64,000 bases of DNA. Source: Escarpia spicata. Its lineage: Eukaryota; Annelida; Polychaeta; Sabellida; Siboglinidae. Below are positions 11,199 through 20,673 of this stretch, one piece after another. A model generated the notes under the pieces. That model was not told the origin of the DNA. It worked only from the letters and a program-made list of their open reading frames with translations, and searched no databases. Every line of letters begins with the position of its first letter. Within the stretch, counting starts at the first letter, position 1. A program made the translations under genes and the position numbers. The DNA is taken from positions 6,422,163 to 6,486,162 of the forward strand of contig OZ023207.1 of the NCBI GenBank assembly GCA_963995525.1, read 5' to 3'.

Positions 11199-11994
11199 TT
11201 CATAAGGTCTTCGTATAGTTATGAGGGTAGCGTATTGGCGCAAGGCCAATACGAAGGGAATACGAATATGACCAATCAACAATATTATACTTTGTCGTGC
11301 GCGGTTCGTGTGCGCCGCGTTTCGCAATAAAAGCATTCGGAGAATTATGAGTACGACGTGCATTTTGTAAACTGTTCTTTTTGTAAAGAGCATCTTCCGG
11401 CGGCCAGTTTGGAAGATAAGCTGATGCATACCGGGCGCCTCGTACGCCACTGTAGAACGTTGTAGTTTCCCCGGAAAGACAGTCGGTCACACGGACTAGT
11501 AACTTAAACCAGTCACCAACCCGACGACAATGTAGATGGTCAGTACTCACCGGGTCAGCGTATTTCGAACACTGCACTGGTGCCATTGTTCGGGGAACTG
11601 AAACAAGTTCCGATTATGGCATCACCCCGCATACAGCTGTGGTCTGTGACTCTGCGTGGGTATTAGTACAATATCCATTAAATAAATGTGGCAGATGCCA
11701 TGGCAATGCTGACTGTCCCAGTGCGTTGTAATTGTCAGTTACGGTTAAGATAGAATGCGTAGCATACGCCTTGTTGAGAGAGGAACTGGACTATTGATCA
11801 GCGAGCAAAGTGCAGGTCAATCACTGCAGTGGTCATGATCCGAAGCAGGCGCATATCCGTGAATACCTGATGCGTGGCTGGTCTGACGGAAGGTCCACAT
11901 TAAAAAGTCACAAGGTCAATATTTAAGAGTTAAGCTAAATGTGCAAGATGGTTGTTCCTTTAGGGGTGCCAGAGTGGTGATTACACAGTATTGA
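11199..11994. other. 796-bp segment present only in U1
   Basis: The sequence between ATAATATAAT (11191-11200) and AGAGATGTGGAG (11995) is missing from U2 and U3, where the flanks are joined directly. It is more GC-rich than its surroundings. On the minus strand an ATG at 11586 begins a frame starting MAPVQCSKYADP, followed at once by a good donor (CCG|GTGAGT), so a captured first exon is possible but weak. Whether it was inserted into U1 or deleted from U2/U3 cannot be decided here. Confidence 0.4.
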
Positions 11995-12127
11995 GAGAGA
12001 TGTGGAGTCAGTCTCCCAGCCATCCAGTCATTGACATTATAGACGTCCGTCTTGTTTTAATGATGGAACGAACGTTTTGGTTAGTTTTAACTAAACTAAT
12101 CGTATGACGTTGTGTTGAAAAATGTGT

Positions 12128-12250
12128 CATGATTAGTACAATTGCACGATGCATCGGATTACATGTGAATATCTACGAGCGTTCGTGCTTTATCCCATAA
12201 GACAAGCAGTGGAACAAAGAGTCTAATTCCATTACCGGCTTAATACATTT
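12128..12250 (+). promoter_or_regulatory. Conserved 5' block of receptor A1
   Basis: Shared with receptors B and C: the palindrome CGATGCATCG at 12147-12156 (221 bp before the ATG), TATCCCATAAGACA at 12191-12204 and ATTACCGGCTTAATA at 12231. Conservation among paralogues and the fixed distance to the ATG are seen. Promoter or 5' UTR function is inferred; it may simply be inherited flank. Confidence 0.4.
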
Positions 12251-12367
12251 ATCTTTTTCGTCAAACTATTGATTTTGTATCCACATCTTTGCAATATAAC
12301 ATCATTGCTACAGAAATGTGTTAGTCGGAGAACGCGAAAACAGAACTGCATCACGGGAAATTTCAAA

Positions 12368-12712
12368 ATGGATATCAACGACTTGGACGACTTCAAACCT
12401 ATTGTCATCAGCGCAGTGATCGTCTTGAATATATCATTGAAACTGATCGTGATAGCTGTAATCGTGAGATATCCACAACTGCGCGAAGATCGCACGACGC
12501 TCTTCATGTTCTCGCTCGCGCTTTCTGATATCGCCAAAGGTTTTACAATGATGCCCATCAGCGCTGCCTTTTGCTCAAGTGCGACTCCGAATGTACTTAA
12601 TGACAGAAAATACTTTCCCAAGATTCAAGCCGTGTGCACAGTTTGGTTCACTGTCACCTCAATGTCCAGTCTCTGCTGCGATTCTGTAGTTGTGCAACAT
12701 ACACAACGTTGA
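12368..12712 (+). pseudogene. Receptor A1: class A GPCR truncated after TM3
   Basis: Starts at the same ATG context as receptors B and C (TTTCAAAATGGAT). It encodes 114 residues covering TM1 (N1.50 in SLKL), TM2 with Asp 2.50 in ALSDIAKG, and the first half of TM3. After Cys103 the sequence jumps from the TM3 codons CTCTGCTG into what is 3' flank in receptor B (GCGATTCTGTAG), adding about 11 unrelated residues and a stop. TM4-TM7 are gone, so it cannot be a functional receptor. The same junction occurs in U2 and U3, so the deletion predates the segmental duplication. AATAAA lies at 12716. Confidence 0.85.
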
Positions 12713-13139
12713 AATAATAAAGACGATGATATTTTTGTTTAAGAGAACATAGTCATTTGTTTTCTTGGTGTGACGAAATATATGTGCATTTCGATTTTAA
12801 TACAGTTCCTAAATAGGTGGTTGTATGTTTCCCTCTTCAAAAACAGGATCAACTGCTAAAATGTATGTTTTGCAGATATACAAAATGTTGAGTATAATAT
12901 GCAGGTCACAGCCATACATATTACCTTAGTCATGCGTTGCAATTTGCCGTAAATACTGATATTCAATAGATGTTTTAATATTCCAATCAATTTCCTTAGA
13001 ACGCCGTCTCCATCTCCACCACTCTCTACCATTTGTCTCTTTCGCGTGAAATAGCGCGAGAATGATCTTCTCTCCCGCTTACAGCGTGCAAAACGATTGT
13101 TCACGCGCTAATCAACTCGCGGCTCGACTTCGAAAAACG
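12713..13139. other. Receptor-module 3' flank (A module)
   Basis: Homologous to the flanks after receptors B (15440-15800), C (27285-27560), D (28500-29060) and E (17150-17430). Shared landmarks are the GTCATTTG...GTGACGAA segment and TGTGCATTTCGAT. It belongs to the duplicated gene-plus-flank module rather than to a separate gene. Confidence 0.6.
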
Positions 13140-13495
13140 CGGAACTGTACAACATTACCGGAACCTTGCAGCACCGACAACGGATGGTACAGCGATCAGC
13201 TGCGCGTATCGTCGTAGTTTGCTTACATCGGCATGTTCAACACAGTACGACTGCGGGCCTTCAAGAGGTGCGTTGGCTACATGTGGCGCAGCAAATTCAG
13301 TTTAAACTGTTGACTGTGATGCACGACGCAGTGCATGCGAACACTCCACAGTATTTTGCTGACCGTGCATCTCCTGATGCTCCATGTCGACACTTTGCTC
13401 GGCTGACCAGTCTCTCATGTTTGTTCCTAGAGTTAACCTGGAACATGGTTATGGACGTTTCAGGAGGGTTTTGAAAACCTTTCTTTTAATCAGGC
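13140..13495 (+). mobile_element. 3' end of an L2/CR1-like LINE (LINE-B), A-module copy
   Basis: The frame 13166-13474 encodes the typical C-terminal part of a LINE ORF2 (AARIVVVCLHR, EVRWLHVAQQIQFKLL, YFADRASPD). Compared with the copies at 37131 and 56938, the segment from VPRVN to LWNSLPL is deleted between two CTAGAG repeats. 5'-truncated and inactive. Confidence 0.65.
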
Positions 13496-14227
13496 TTTTT
13501 CCTAATTTATTTTCTATTTAAATTCATACATATACATTTTAATATTATATATAGCCTATATATAAATAATCGAAATGTGTGGTTCTATCATGTTGTCTGA
13601 TGCTCACGAAGCACATGCTTGTATTGTACTTTCACAACCTGATTAACTGGCATCCAGATAAACGAATACGGAATTTGTATTGGCACAAAACAACAACGAT
13701 ATAGAATTAGTAACACATTTTCGGTTAAATCACTTTTAAGTAATATATCACTGTCAGAAACGATTCGGCAGTATTTTATCAAGTGCGCAATCCCAGCTTT
13801 TGACATGTCAAGCATTAGTTTTGTTTTATTTTGTATCGATATATTTTGAATCATGTACCGTATTGTGCATATGCGCATCACGATACTTTGTATCGTGTAC
13901 CGTGCTGTGTGTAATATGTATCGTGATATTTCCAAAAACTGGTAAACCATTTCGCAAGAAATAAATATCACCCTGTATAATTAAGAATAATCAATCAATG
14001 TACCTTGTTTTAACATTTTGGATTCCAAACGAGCAACTTTCTCTCTCGAACGATGTAAACAGAATGACTAACAAACTTCCGGCGTTCAGTAATATGACCT
14101 GATTTTTGTGTATGCGCGAAGCCTGTCAACATCTTCTGGAAACTAAGAAATTGTGAACATTGAAGACGCACAAAACAGCTATAATTACTTATATCAAACA
14201 TATGGTGTGACTTTGACATGGTGAACA
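13496..14227. other. A-to-B spacer in U1
   Basis: The first about 220 bp (to 13720) match the sequence after the B-module LINE-B copy (16647-16850), including ATATATAGCCTA and GGCATCCAGATAAAC. The rest is found only in U1 and has no gene. Around 13883-13935, GTATCGTG and its complement recur three times. Confidence 0.5.
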
Positions 14228-14230
14228 GTT

Positions 14231-14355
14231 TCATGATTAGTAAAATTGCACGGTGCATCGGGCGTTGTGTGGACGTTTGCGGCTTTCGTATTGCATCCCA
14301 TAAGACACACAACAGAACAAAGTATCTAATGCCATTACCGGCTTAATACATTTAT
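14231..14355 (+). promoter_or_regulatory. Conserved 5' block of receptor B1
   Basis: CGGTGCATCG at 14251-14260 (one change from the palindrome in A and C, exactly 220 bp before the ATG), CATCCCATAAGACA at 14294-14307 and ATTACCGGCTTAATA at 14334. Role inferred from conservation between paralogues. Confidence 0.4.
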
Positions 14356-14470
14356 CTTGTTTACCAAACTGTTGACGTTCTATCCACACCTCTCTAATAT
14401 AACATCATTGTTACCGAGATTTGTTAGGTGAAGGACGCGAAAGCGACACTGCATCAACAACAATTTCAAA

Positions 14471-15382
14471 ATGGATATCAATGATTTCGACGAATTCAAA
14501 CCTATTGTCATCAGCGCAATTACCGTTCTGATTATATCATTGAACCTGATGGTGATAGCTGTAATCGTGAGATATCCACAACTGCGCGAAGATCGCTCGA
14601 CGGTCTTCAAGTTCTCGCTCACGCTGTCTCATCTCGCCAAAGGTTTTACAATGATGCCCATCAGCGCTGCCTTTTGCTCAAGTGCGACTCCGAATGTACG
14701 TAATGACATCAAATACTTTCCCAAGATTCAAGCCGTGTTCACAGTTTGGTTCACTGTCACCTCAATGTACAGTCTCTGCTGGGTGACCGTGTTCAAAATG
14801 GTCGCCATATCTAATCCTCTACGCTATGAACAAGTTCTCACTCGAAATCGTTGCTACTGTATAATATGTGGATTGTGGTTAATTGGAGCGTTGATGGGCG
14901 CAATCATAGCATATCATGTTGAGTCGTGGGACTATTATGCATGTATGTGCAAACTAACCATTTCCAAAGACAATGTCGTTTTATTATATATAGTTGTATT
15001 CATCGCAACTATATGCCCTGTTATCGGTCTCGTCTACTCGTCTACACAAATATTCCGAGCGATTCTTCGAACACACCGTCAAATAAGAGCTCAGGTGACG
15101 TCAATGGTTGGAGATAGCAGCAACGTCGCAACAGTTTCCTCTTTGACTTTGAAATCGATTCGTTCTGGAAGAAACGTACTCATTGTTTGTTTGGCGCTAG
15201 TCGTGCTGACGATTCCTTTTGTTGTAAATGTTTCTATGACACTGCTGGGATTGCGTCAATATGTGCCTATGTGGTATAACTTTGTATCCACTTGGATCTT
15301 AGCGAGCAATTCGTTCATAAACAGCCTGATCTATATAGTCGTGTTTCGATCTGTTCGTGATATTATAAAATTTATATTATAA
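14471..15382 (+). CDS. Receptor B1: intact intronless class A (rhodopsin-like) GPCR, 303 aa
   Basis: Seven hydrophobic segments at about 12-33, 45-67, 86-113, 131-148, 168-190, 235-257 and 268-292 define a plasma-membrane GPCR. Class A landmarks kept are N25 (1.50), W136 (4.50), P183 (5.50), P249 (6.50) and N284/Y288 (7.49/7.53). Departures are His54 where 2.50 is normally Asp (Asp in A and C), F108-K109-M110 for DRY, NS for NP in TM7, and no Cys at 3.25. The PLRY after TM3 supports the alignment. The start is fixed by an in-frame TGA at 14429-14431 and the conserved ATG context. The tail is odd: after VRD an AT-rich tandem expansion ends the protein in IIKFIL, whereas receptor C continues with KTVQML. 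Ligand unknown; lineage-expanded intronless receptors of this kind are often chemosensory, which is inference. Absent from U2 and U3. Confidence 0.85.
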   Translation: MDINDFDEFKPIVISAITVLIISLNLMVIAVIVRYPQLREDRSTVFKFSLTLSHLAKGFTMMPISAAFCSSATPNVRNDIKYFPKIQAVFTVWFTVTSMYSLCWVTVFKMVAISNPLRYEQVLTRNRCYCIICGLWLIGALMGAIIAYHVESWDYYACMCKLTISKDNVVLLYIVVFIATICPVIGLVYSSTQIFRAILRTHRQIRAQVTSMVGDSSNVATVSSLTLKSIRSGRNVLIVCLALVVLTIPFVVNVSMTLLGLRQYVPMWYNFVSTWILASNSFINSLIYIVVFRSVRDIIKFIL

Positions 15383-16214
15383 AACTTATATTATAAAATA
15401 TATATAAAACGGTGCAAATGTTACGTGATAGTATTCAGCTCTGTGCGATTCTGTAGTTTTTTAAGAGAACGAAGTCATTTGTTTTTTTGGTGTGACGAAA
15501 TATATGTGCATTTCGATTTTAATATAGTTCCTAAATAGTTGGGTGTATTTTCCCCTCTTCAAAAACAGGATCAACAACTAAAATGTATCTGTTTTGCAGA
15601 TATAGAAAATGTTGAGTATAGTATGCTGGTCACAGCCATACCTATTGCCTTAGTCATGCGTTGCTACTTTTCTCCCTGAAATGACCGGGGTGCAAGTTGC
15701 CGTAAATACTGATATTCAATAGATGTTTTAATATTCCAATCAATTTCCTTAGAACGCCGTCTCCATCTCAATCACTCTCTACCATTTGTCTCTTTAGCGT
15801 GGTATAGCGCGAGTATAATAATAATACTAATAATAATTAACTTTATTTATACACTAGTCTCCAGAGTACGACTCTGTTCAATAGTGTGTACAGAGTCGCT
15901 AAAATAAAACAATATCCATACATAAGACATAGAGGTGTAAACATAAATGATCTTCTCTCCCGCTTGCAGCGTGCAACACGCGTGTTCACGTGCTAATCAA
16001 CTCGCGACTTGACTTCGGAAACGCGGCAGTGTACGACATTCGTAGGCGCGGGAACAGGGGAGCAGGGGCAGCCCACTGGATTTTTCCGAGGGGCAGACAT
16101 ATGGTTCTGCCGCCCTATTAAATGTGAGCGTGAATGTTGGTTTTTGTGGCGAGCGTCAATGGCGGGTGGAAATCTAAATTTTATGAGACGATTAATGTGT
16201 ATTTTTGTCGACTG
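15383..16214. other. Receptor B 3' flank and unidentified spacer
   Basis: Begins with the ATTATAAAA repeats that also form the end of receptor B, then the shared module flank (GTCATTTG...GTGACGAA) to about 15810, an (ATA)n run near 15818-15833 and about 380 bp of unidentified DNA. From about 15465 onward it is collinear with 36021-36764 in U2. Confidence 0.55.
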
Positions 16215-16646
16215 ACATTACCGGACCCTTACTGCACCGACAACAGATTGTCCAGCTATTAGCTGCGCGTGTCGTCCTCTGCTTACATCGGCGTGATCAA
16301 CGCAGCAAGACGGCGGCACTACGAGAGGTGCATTTACTAAACTACATGCGGCGCATCAAATTCTGTTTAAACTGTTGACTTTGATGCACGGCGCCGTGCA
16401 TGCAAACTCTCCACAATATCTTGCTGACTACGTATCTGCTTATGTTCCGTGTCGCACTCTTTGTTCGGCCGAGTAGTCCATCGTGGTTGTTCCTAGAGTT
16501 AACATGGGACGGTTCGGCCGACGCGCATTTTCATATGCACGCCCCACCGTCTGGAACTCTCTTCCTCTAGAGCTAAGAACTCAACATGACTATGGACGTT
16601 TCAGGAGGGATTTGAACACTTTTATTTTTAATCAGGCTGTTTCTTA
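16215..16646 (+). mobile_element. LINE-B 3' end, B-module copy in U1
   Basis: Fragments read QQIVQLLAARVVLCLHRRDQ, then, in another frame, MHGAVHANSPQYLADY and VVPRVNMGRFGRRAFS followed by LWNSLPLELR and FRRDLNTFIFN. These are the standard C-terminus of an L2/CR1-like LINE ORF2. Compared with U2, about 345 bp just upstream are deleted at GTCGACTG|ACATTACC. Confidence 0.7.
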
Positions 16647-16939
16647 ATTTTGTTTAAATACATACATATGAATTTTTATATTATATATAGCCTACATAAA
16701 TACTCCAAATGTGTGATTTTATCGTGTTGTCTGATGATGACGAAAAACATGTATGTATTGCACTTTCGCAACCTGATTAACAGGAACTGGCATCCAGATA
16801 AACAAATAGGTAATTTGTATTGGCACAGCACAACAACGATATATTCACGAATTGTTCAAAACAATTAATTTAAAACGTGTTTTGTTCTTATCTGTGAATG
16901 AAGTTAAATATGTAAATGCAAAAAAAAAAAAAAAGTAAT

Positions 16940-17082
16940 TGCTGGGATTTAGTAAATGTGTGCCTATGTGATGTACATTTGTATCACTTGGATCTTAGCG
17001 AGCACTTCATTCATAAGCAGTCTCATTTATATTGTTGTATTTTATTCTGTTCGGATTATAACGGCACACATGTTACATGATG
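16940..17082 (+). pseudogene. Receptor relic E1: TM7 and tail only
   Basis: Aligns to the end of receptor C, from the loop before TM7 through GGATCTTAGCGAGCA, the TM7 codons and the GACAAAACGG-like tail, but with an in-frame stop and shifts. It is preceded by a 16-bp A-run and followed by a diverged receptor-module flank (17150-17430). An old receptor copy reduced to its last helix; also present at 37841 and 57646. Confidence 0.65.
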
Positions 17083-17477
17083 TTTCTCTGCTCTGAAAGT
17101 TTTCGTTTGGCCATGTGCACTGCCTTTACAGAAAAAATACGATGATACTATGAATACAAGGAAGTCGTTCGTTTTAATTATGTGACGAAGTACGTTTCAT
17201 TTCAAATTCAATATAGTCCCAAACTAGTTGGGTGTCTGTGGCTTAAAAAACAAGGGCGACTGGTGCAGTAGACATGTTTTACAGATGTGGTGATGTTGCA
17301 TGTAGTGTGAACCTCACGGCGATATATTCTGTCTTAAACCACACATTGTATCTGTCGCTGTCCTTTTATCTCAGGAAGTCCTATATGAGGTTGGCGTAAA
17401 TAAAAATTGAAAAGGTATGTTCTTGCATAGCGCAATATCTAGTAATTATGACTGGTCAAAAGCTATACACTTTACTC
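17083..17477. other. Diverged receptor-module 3' flank
   Basis: Carries the flank landmarks (AAGTCGTTCG, TGTGACGAAGTACG, AGTTGGGTGTCTGTGG) also seen after receptors A-D. No gene. Confidence 0.5.
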
Positions 17478-17714
17478 TCTGGCAGACCTGTTCAAGCGAA
17501 CACCATATCGCCTTCAGTGGGAAGCATTAAACCATGTAGCAGTTGATGCGGGAAGACTATTCCTACACAAATGTCCACCACTGTCTATAGCGAGGTAGTT
17601 ATTCATACAGCTGAATGAACTGGAGCAACGAAGAGTGAACGAAGTTGTCCAAGTTTAATACGGCAGCGCAGGATTCAAACTCGGGTTCTCTCTATTCAGA
17701 ATCCGATGCTCCAC
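17478..17714 (-). mobile_element. tRNA-derived SINE, U1 copy lacking box A
   Basis: Minus-strand SINE with box B (GAGTTTGAATCC, complement of about 17673-17684) and the central CAGCTGTATGAAT. Compared with U2/U3 it lacks 22 bp containing box A, removed between two GCTC repeats, so this copy could not use the internal Pol III promoter. Confidence 0.65.
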
Positions 17715-18668
17715 GCAATACTGTTTCTTGATTTATTTTTAAATCTTCCTCTCGCTTTACTTGCAAAGGACTCACCGCCCTCAGTCTCCACTTCGTTGTA
17801 TTCGCTGTCTCGTACTCCTCACCATCAAACAATGCAAGCAGAACACGTGGATCTTTCCGTCATTCCGTCGATTATGTTTCATTTTTAAAGCTACCACTCG
17901 GTGTGCACAAATGGCGTGTGACGTCAATACGTGAGAGTGTGCACATGTCAACTGCCGGCGGCAAATGTTTGTGAGTTCCATAACTCCAGTATTATCCCGT
18001 AAAGAAATGCAACTAGAAGCACAAAAAGTGACGTAGATATTCGGCAAATATAGAAAGTGTATTTAAAGTCCTACAATCTTTCATTGTTGCGTTATACTTG
18101 ACAACAGCGAATACAATTAATGTAAAATACAACAGTAAAAAGTAAATGTCGTTGTGCCGAATGTATCTCTTTTGAGCAATTACTCTTTATCTCGTTTCTG
18201 TAATGTCTATTTCACATTGCTCAAAATATTGATCTCGTCAAGGAAGATGATCAAATACCTCCAAAATTATGCACGCCTTGACGTGTAAAACTACAAGTCC
18301 TATAGTCGTCAAATCAGATATTACTTTGACACAGCTAAGTGTTCAAGATGAAGGTTTAAAGCCACTGCGTAACGCTGTATGCCACATTCGTCAAGGACAA
18401 GGCAGACAACTACGGTAGCGCTGCAGAGTCATACATCTAATAATTAATGCAACGCTGGTAATATACTTGTAATTTAATTATTCGTTGCGTAAAATGGTTC
18501 AGATTTAATTCATGGCAAATTATAATTTGACTATTTTGAGATGATTTGTTTACACATTTCCACATCAGTACCTGTCAACACGCCGTTCGTAGTACTCACC
18601 GCATGTTGCAGTACATTTGCTCTTCAAAACCAGGTAGAATCACTTAGAACATAGAATGACATATATGC
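17715..18668. other. Shared non-coding stretch
   Basis: Collinear in all units. A minus-strand 88-codon frame (17781-18047) is preserved, as is most of the surrounding DNA. It lacks domains, so I do not call a gene. Confidence 0.35.
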
Positions 18669-18681
18669 TCGCTCGCACGCA

Positions 18682-18730
<49 letters not shown>
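18669..18730. repeat. Compound (CGCA)n(CA)n microsatellite, U1
   Basis: CGCA units followed by pure CA. Length and composition differ between units (39593-39659, 59397-59456), as expected for slippage. Confidence 0.9.
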
Positions 18731-18733
<3 letters not shown>

Positions 18734-20281
18734 GGCGAGGAGTTACCCAGGTCAATTTTTTTATGACATGTCAACTTTCAATGTCGATAATAGCATTGGT
18801 ATTTCTAAATGTCCTGGGTGTTTACGTTACTGCGCGCTGAACATTGCAGTCATATTCCGGATTAATCCAGGACATCAACTTCTTAGCACAAGAATGAATA
18901 TGGCGAATGTGTATTGCCCGCCAAATGGTATGTGATCAGCCTATGACGGGGTTCGCAATTTCAGATTTGAGTGTGGTCACAAAAAGGTTAAATCATAATT
19001 AAACATTCACGTTCTAAATAAGATCTATTGGAAATATTTTCTAGGCCGGTTGAATTAATTGCAATACACTTTGATAATCGGTGCTTTCTCGTGTTCCACA
19101 TCCAAGGGAACCACTGTCATCCTGGTTATACATGCTGGGACCGGAATGATGCACTTCATAAAGATACGACACGTGTGGCGCTACTAATGTGAAACGTTGT
19201 TTTAAACATTGCAACTTACTTAATCCCTTAACCGACCTCGTCGTTCGGGAGACATAAGCGACGCTGCAGATGGATATTGCAACCCCATTTAGCATATTAC
19301 TGCAAGCTGTTATATACTGTAATGAACAGCAACATGACAACAATATCTGCAACAAGTGCGATATGTTTAGATGTTTCTATGTCCGCACTAAAACGGTATC
19401 ATGATCGACTAAGCGATAATCGATCACGGCAGTTTGACTGCTCGCTAAGTCATCGCCTACTAGAGTGAACCACAAAACTAAAAACAATGGCTAAATCAGG
19501 CGGAACTAGTATTCTATTTCAATACAATAATTAATGCAACGGTTTGTCGTTCACAATCACACTTTGCCGACCGACGAATGCTTTAAAACGATTCAGTAAT
19601 CGTTCACTTATTCGCAACATTTCGCTACACGTTGAACTACTGAGAGACACAATATGTGAATCGAAGAAAACGAAATTGTTGATGTTGTGGTAAGAAGTAT
19701 TGTAATTGATACTAAATATTATAATGGATATCCCAATTAATAAACCACAACAGCTCCACGGACGAGGACAAACATGCATCTTCCATAAATCTAAAAGACG
19801 AATCGGAGCATGTTCTCGCAAACAGACTGGGGCTTACGTGGACATACCAAGAAGCGATAAAGCAGATGTCAAACTGTCAATCACAAGTTAGTCAAGGAAC
19901 GATGCGATTTCACCTCAAACTAATTGCAATAAAAGGTAATTTTGCTGTTTCTGACCCAGAGTGGTGTCCTTTGCTACCAAAAAGTCCTAAGAAATCATAG
20001 CTACACAAAATGGCCGCCAAAAATCTTATTATTGCTAGCAACTATGGTTCTAAGTGAGGTAGACTCACGATTTAACATTTGATTCTTGTGTTTTCGATAT
20101 CACATAATTCACTAGATACAATAGACAGTTCGCTTGAATATTGTATGAAGGTCAATGGTGCAAAGTCAAGGTCACTCAATGCTATACGATGTTACAAAAC
20201 ACAAATACTAATTTCACATTTGCAAATATTAATTGTATCTTTGGCGGCAACGTGTTTGCAACATATTATGTGGTACTTAAA
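18731..20281. other. Shared stretch with two weak coding hints
   Basis: First hint: 18753-18928 lies between a possible acceptor (TTACCCAG|GT) and donor (AAATG|GTATGT) and encodes a Cys-containing segment (SKCPGCLRYC ... VYCPPNG). Second hint: a minus-strand frame, 19821-19531, of 96 codons is open in all three units and has a basic N-terminus followed by a hydrophobic stretch (CCGLLIGISIIIFSI), like a type II signal anchor. Neither has a recognised domain. Since the surrounding DNA is equally conserved, open frames are weak support. Confidence 0.3.
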
Positions 20282-20449
20282 GAAATATATGCATACATGC
20301 GTTACATAATGAGAGGAGAACAGACTGGATTCACACCAACGCCACCTTTACTACCCACAGGGAAAGGAAATATATGCAAACATGCGTTATATAATCAGAT
20401 GAGAACAGACTGGATACACACCAACGCCACCTTTACTATCCACAGGGAG
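20282..20449. repeat. Two direct copies of an 85-bp sequence
   Basis: AAATATATGCA starts at 20283 and again at 20368. Both copies share GAACAGACTGGAT, CACACCAACGCCACC and CCACAGGGA. Also in U2 (41211-41378) and U3. Confidence 0.7.
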
Positions 20450-20522
20450 ACTTCTATCCACAAGGATAGACGGATTATTATTTTGATCTTAAAGAGGTAA
20501 AGGGATCAAGGGAAATTTATAT

Positions 20523-20673
20523 ATTAAATATATATATATATATATATATTTAGATGACATCATAATTAGTGTTAAAAAAAAAAAAAAATATGATGTCATC
20601 TATGCGGTCACGAATGAGAATAGGGTATAGTTATTATATGCTAATTAGGGTACATTCTATAATAATAACTATA
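20523..20673. repeat. TA-rich tract with two nested inverted repeats, U1
   Basis: An AT microsatellite (about 20523-20550) is followed by TAGATGACATCAT (20551-) pairing with ATGATGTCATCTA (to 20601); in U1 the centre is replaced by an A-run. A second pair is TATAGTTATTAT (20625-20636) with ATAATAACTATA (20662-20673). U2 and U3 keep a nearly perfect 53-bp palindrome here. Confidence 0.7.

Noticed and set aside
13853..13935. GTATCGTG repeats as an operator-like array
   Set aside because: Only three loose copies in AT-rich spacer, not conserved near other receptors.
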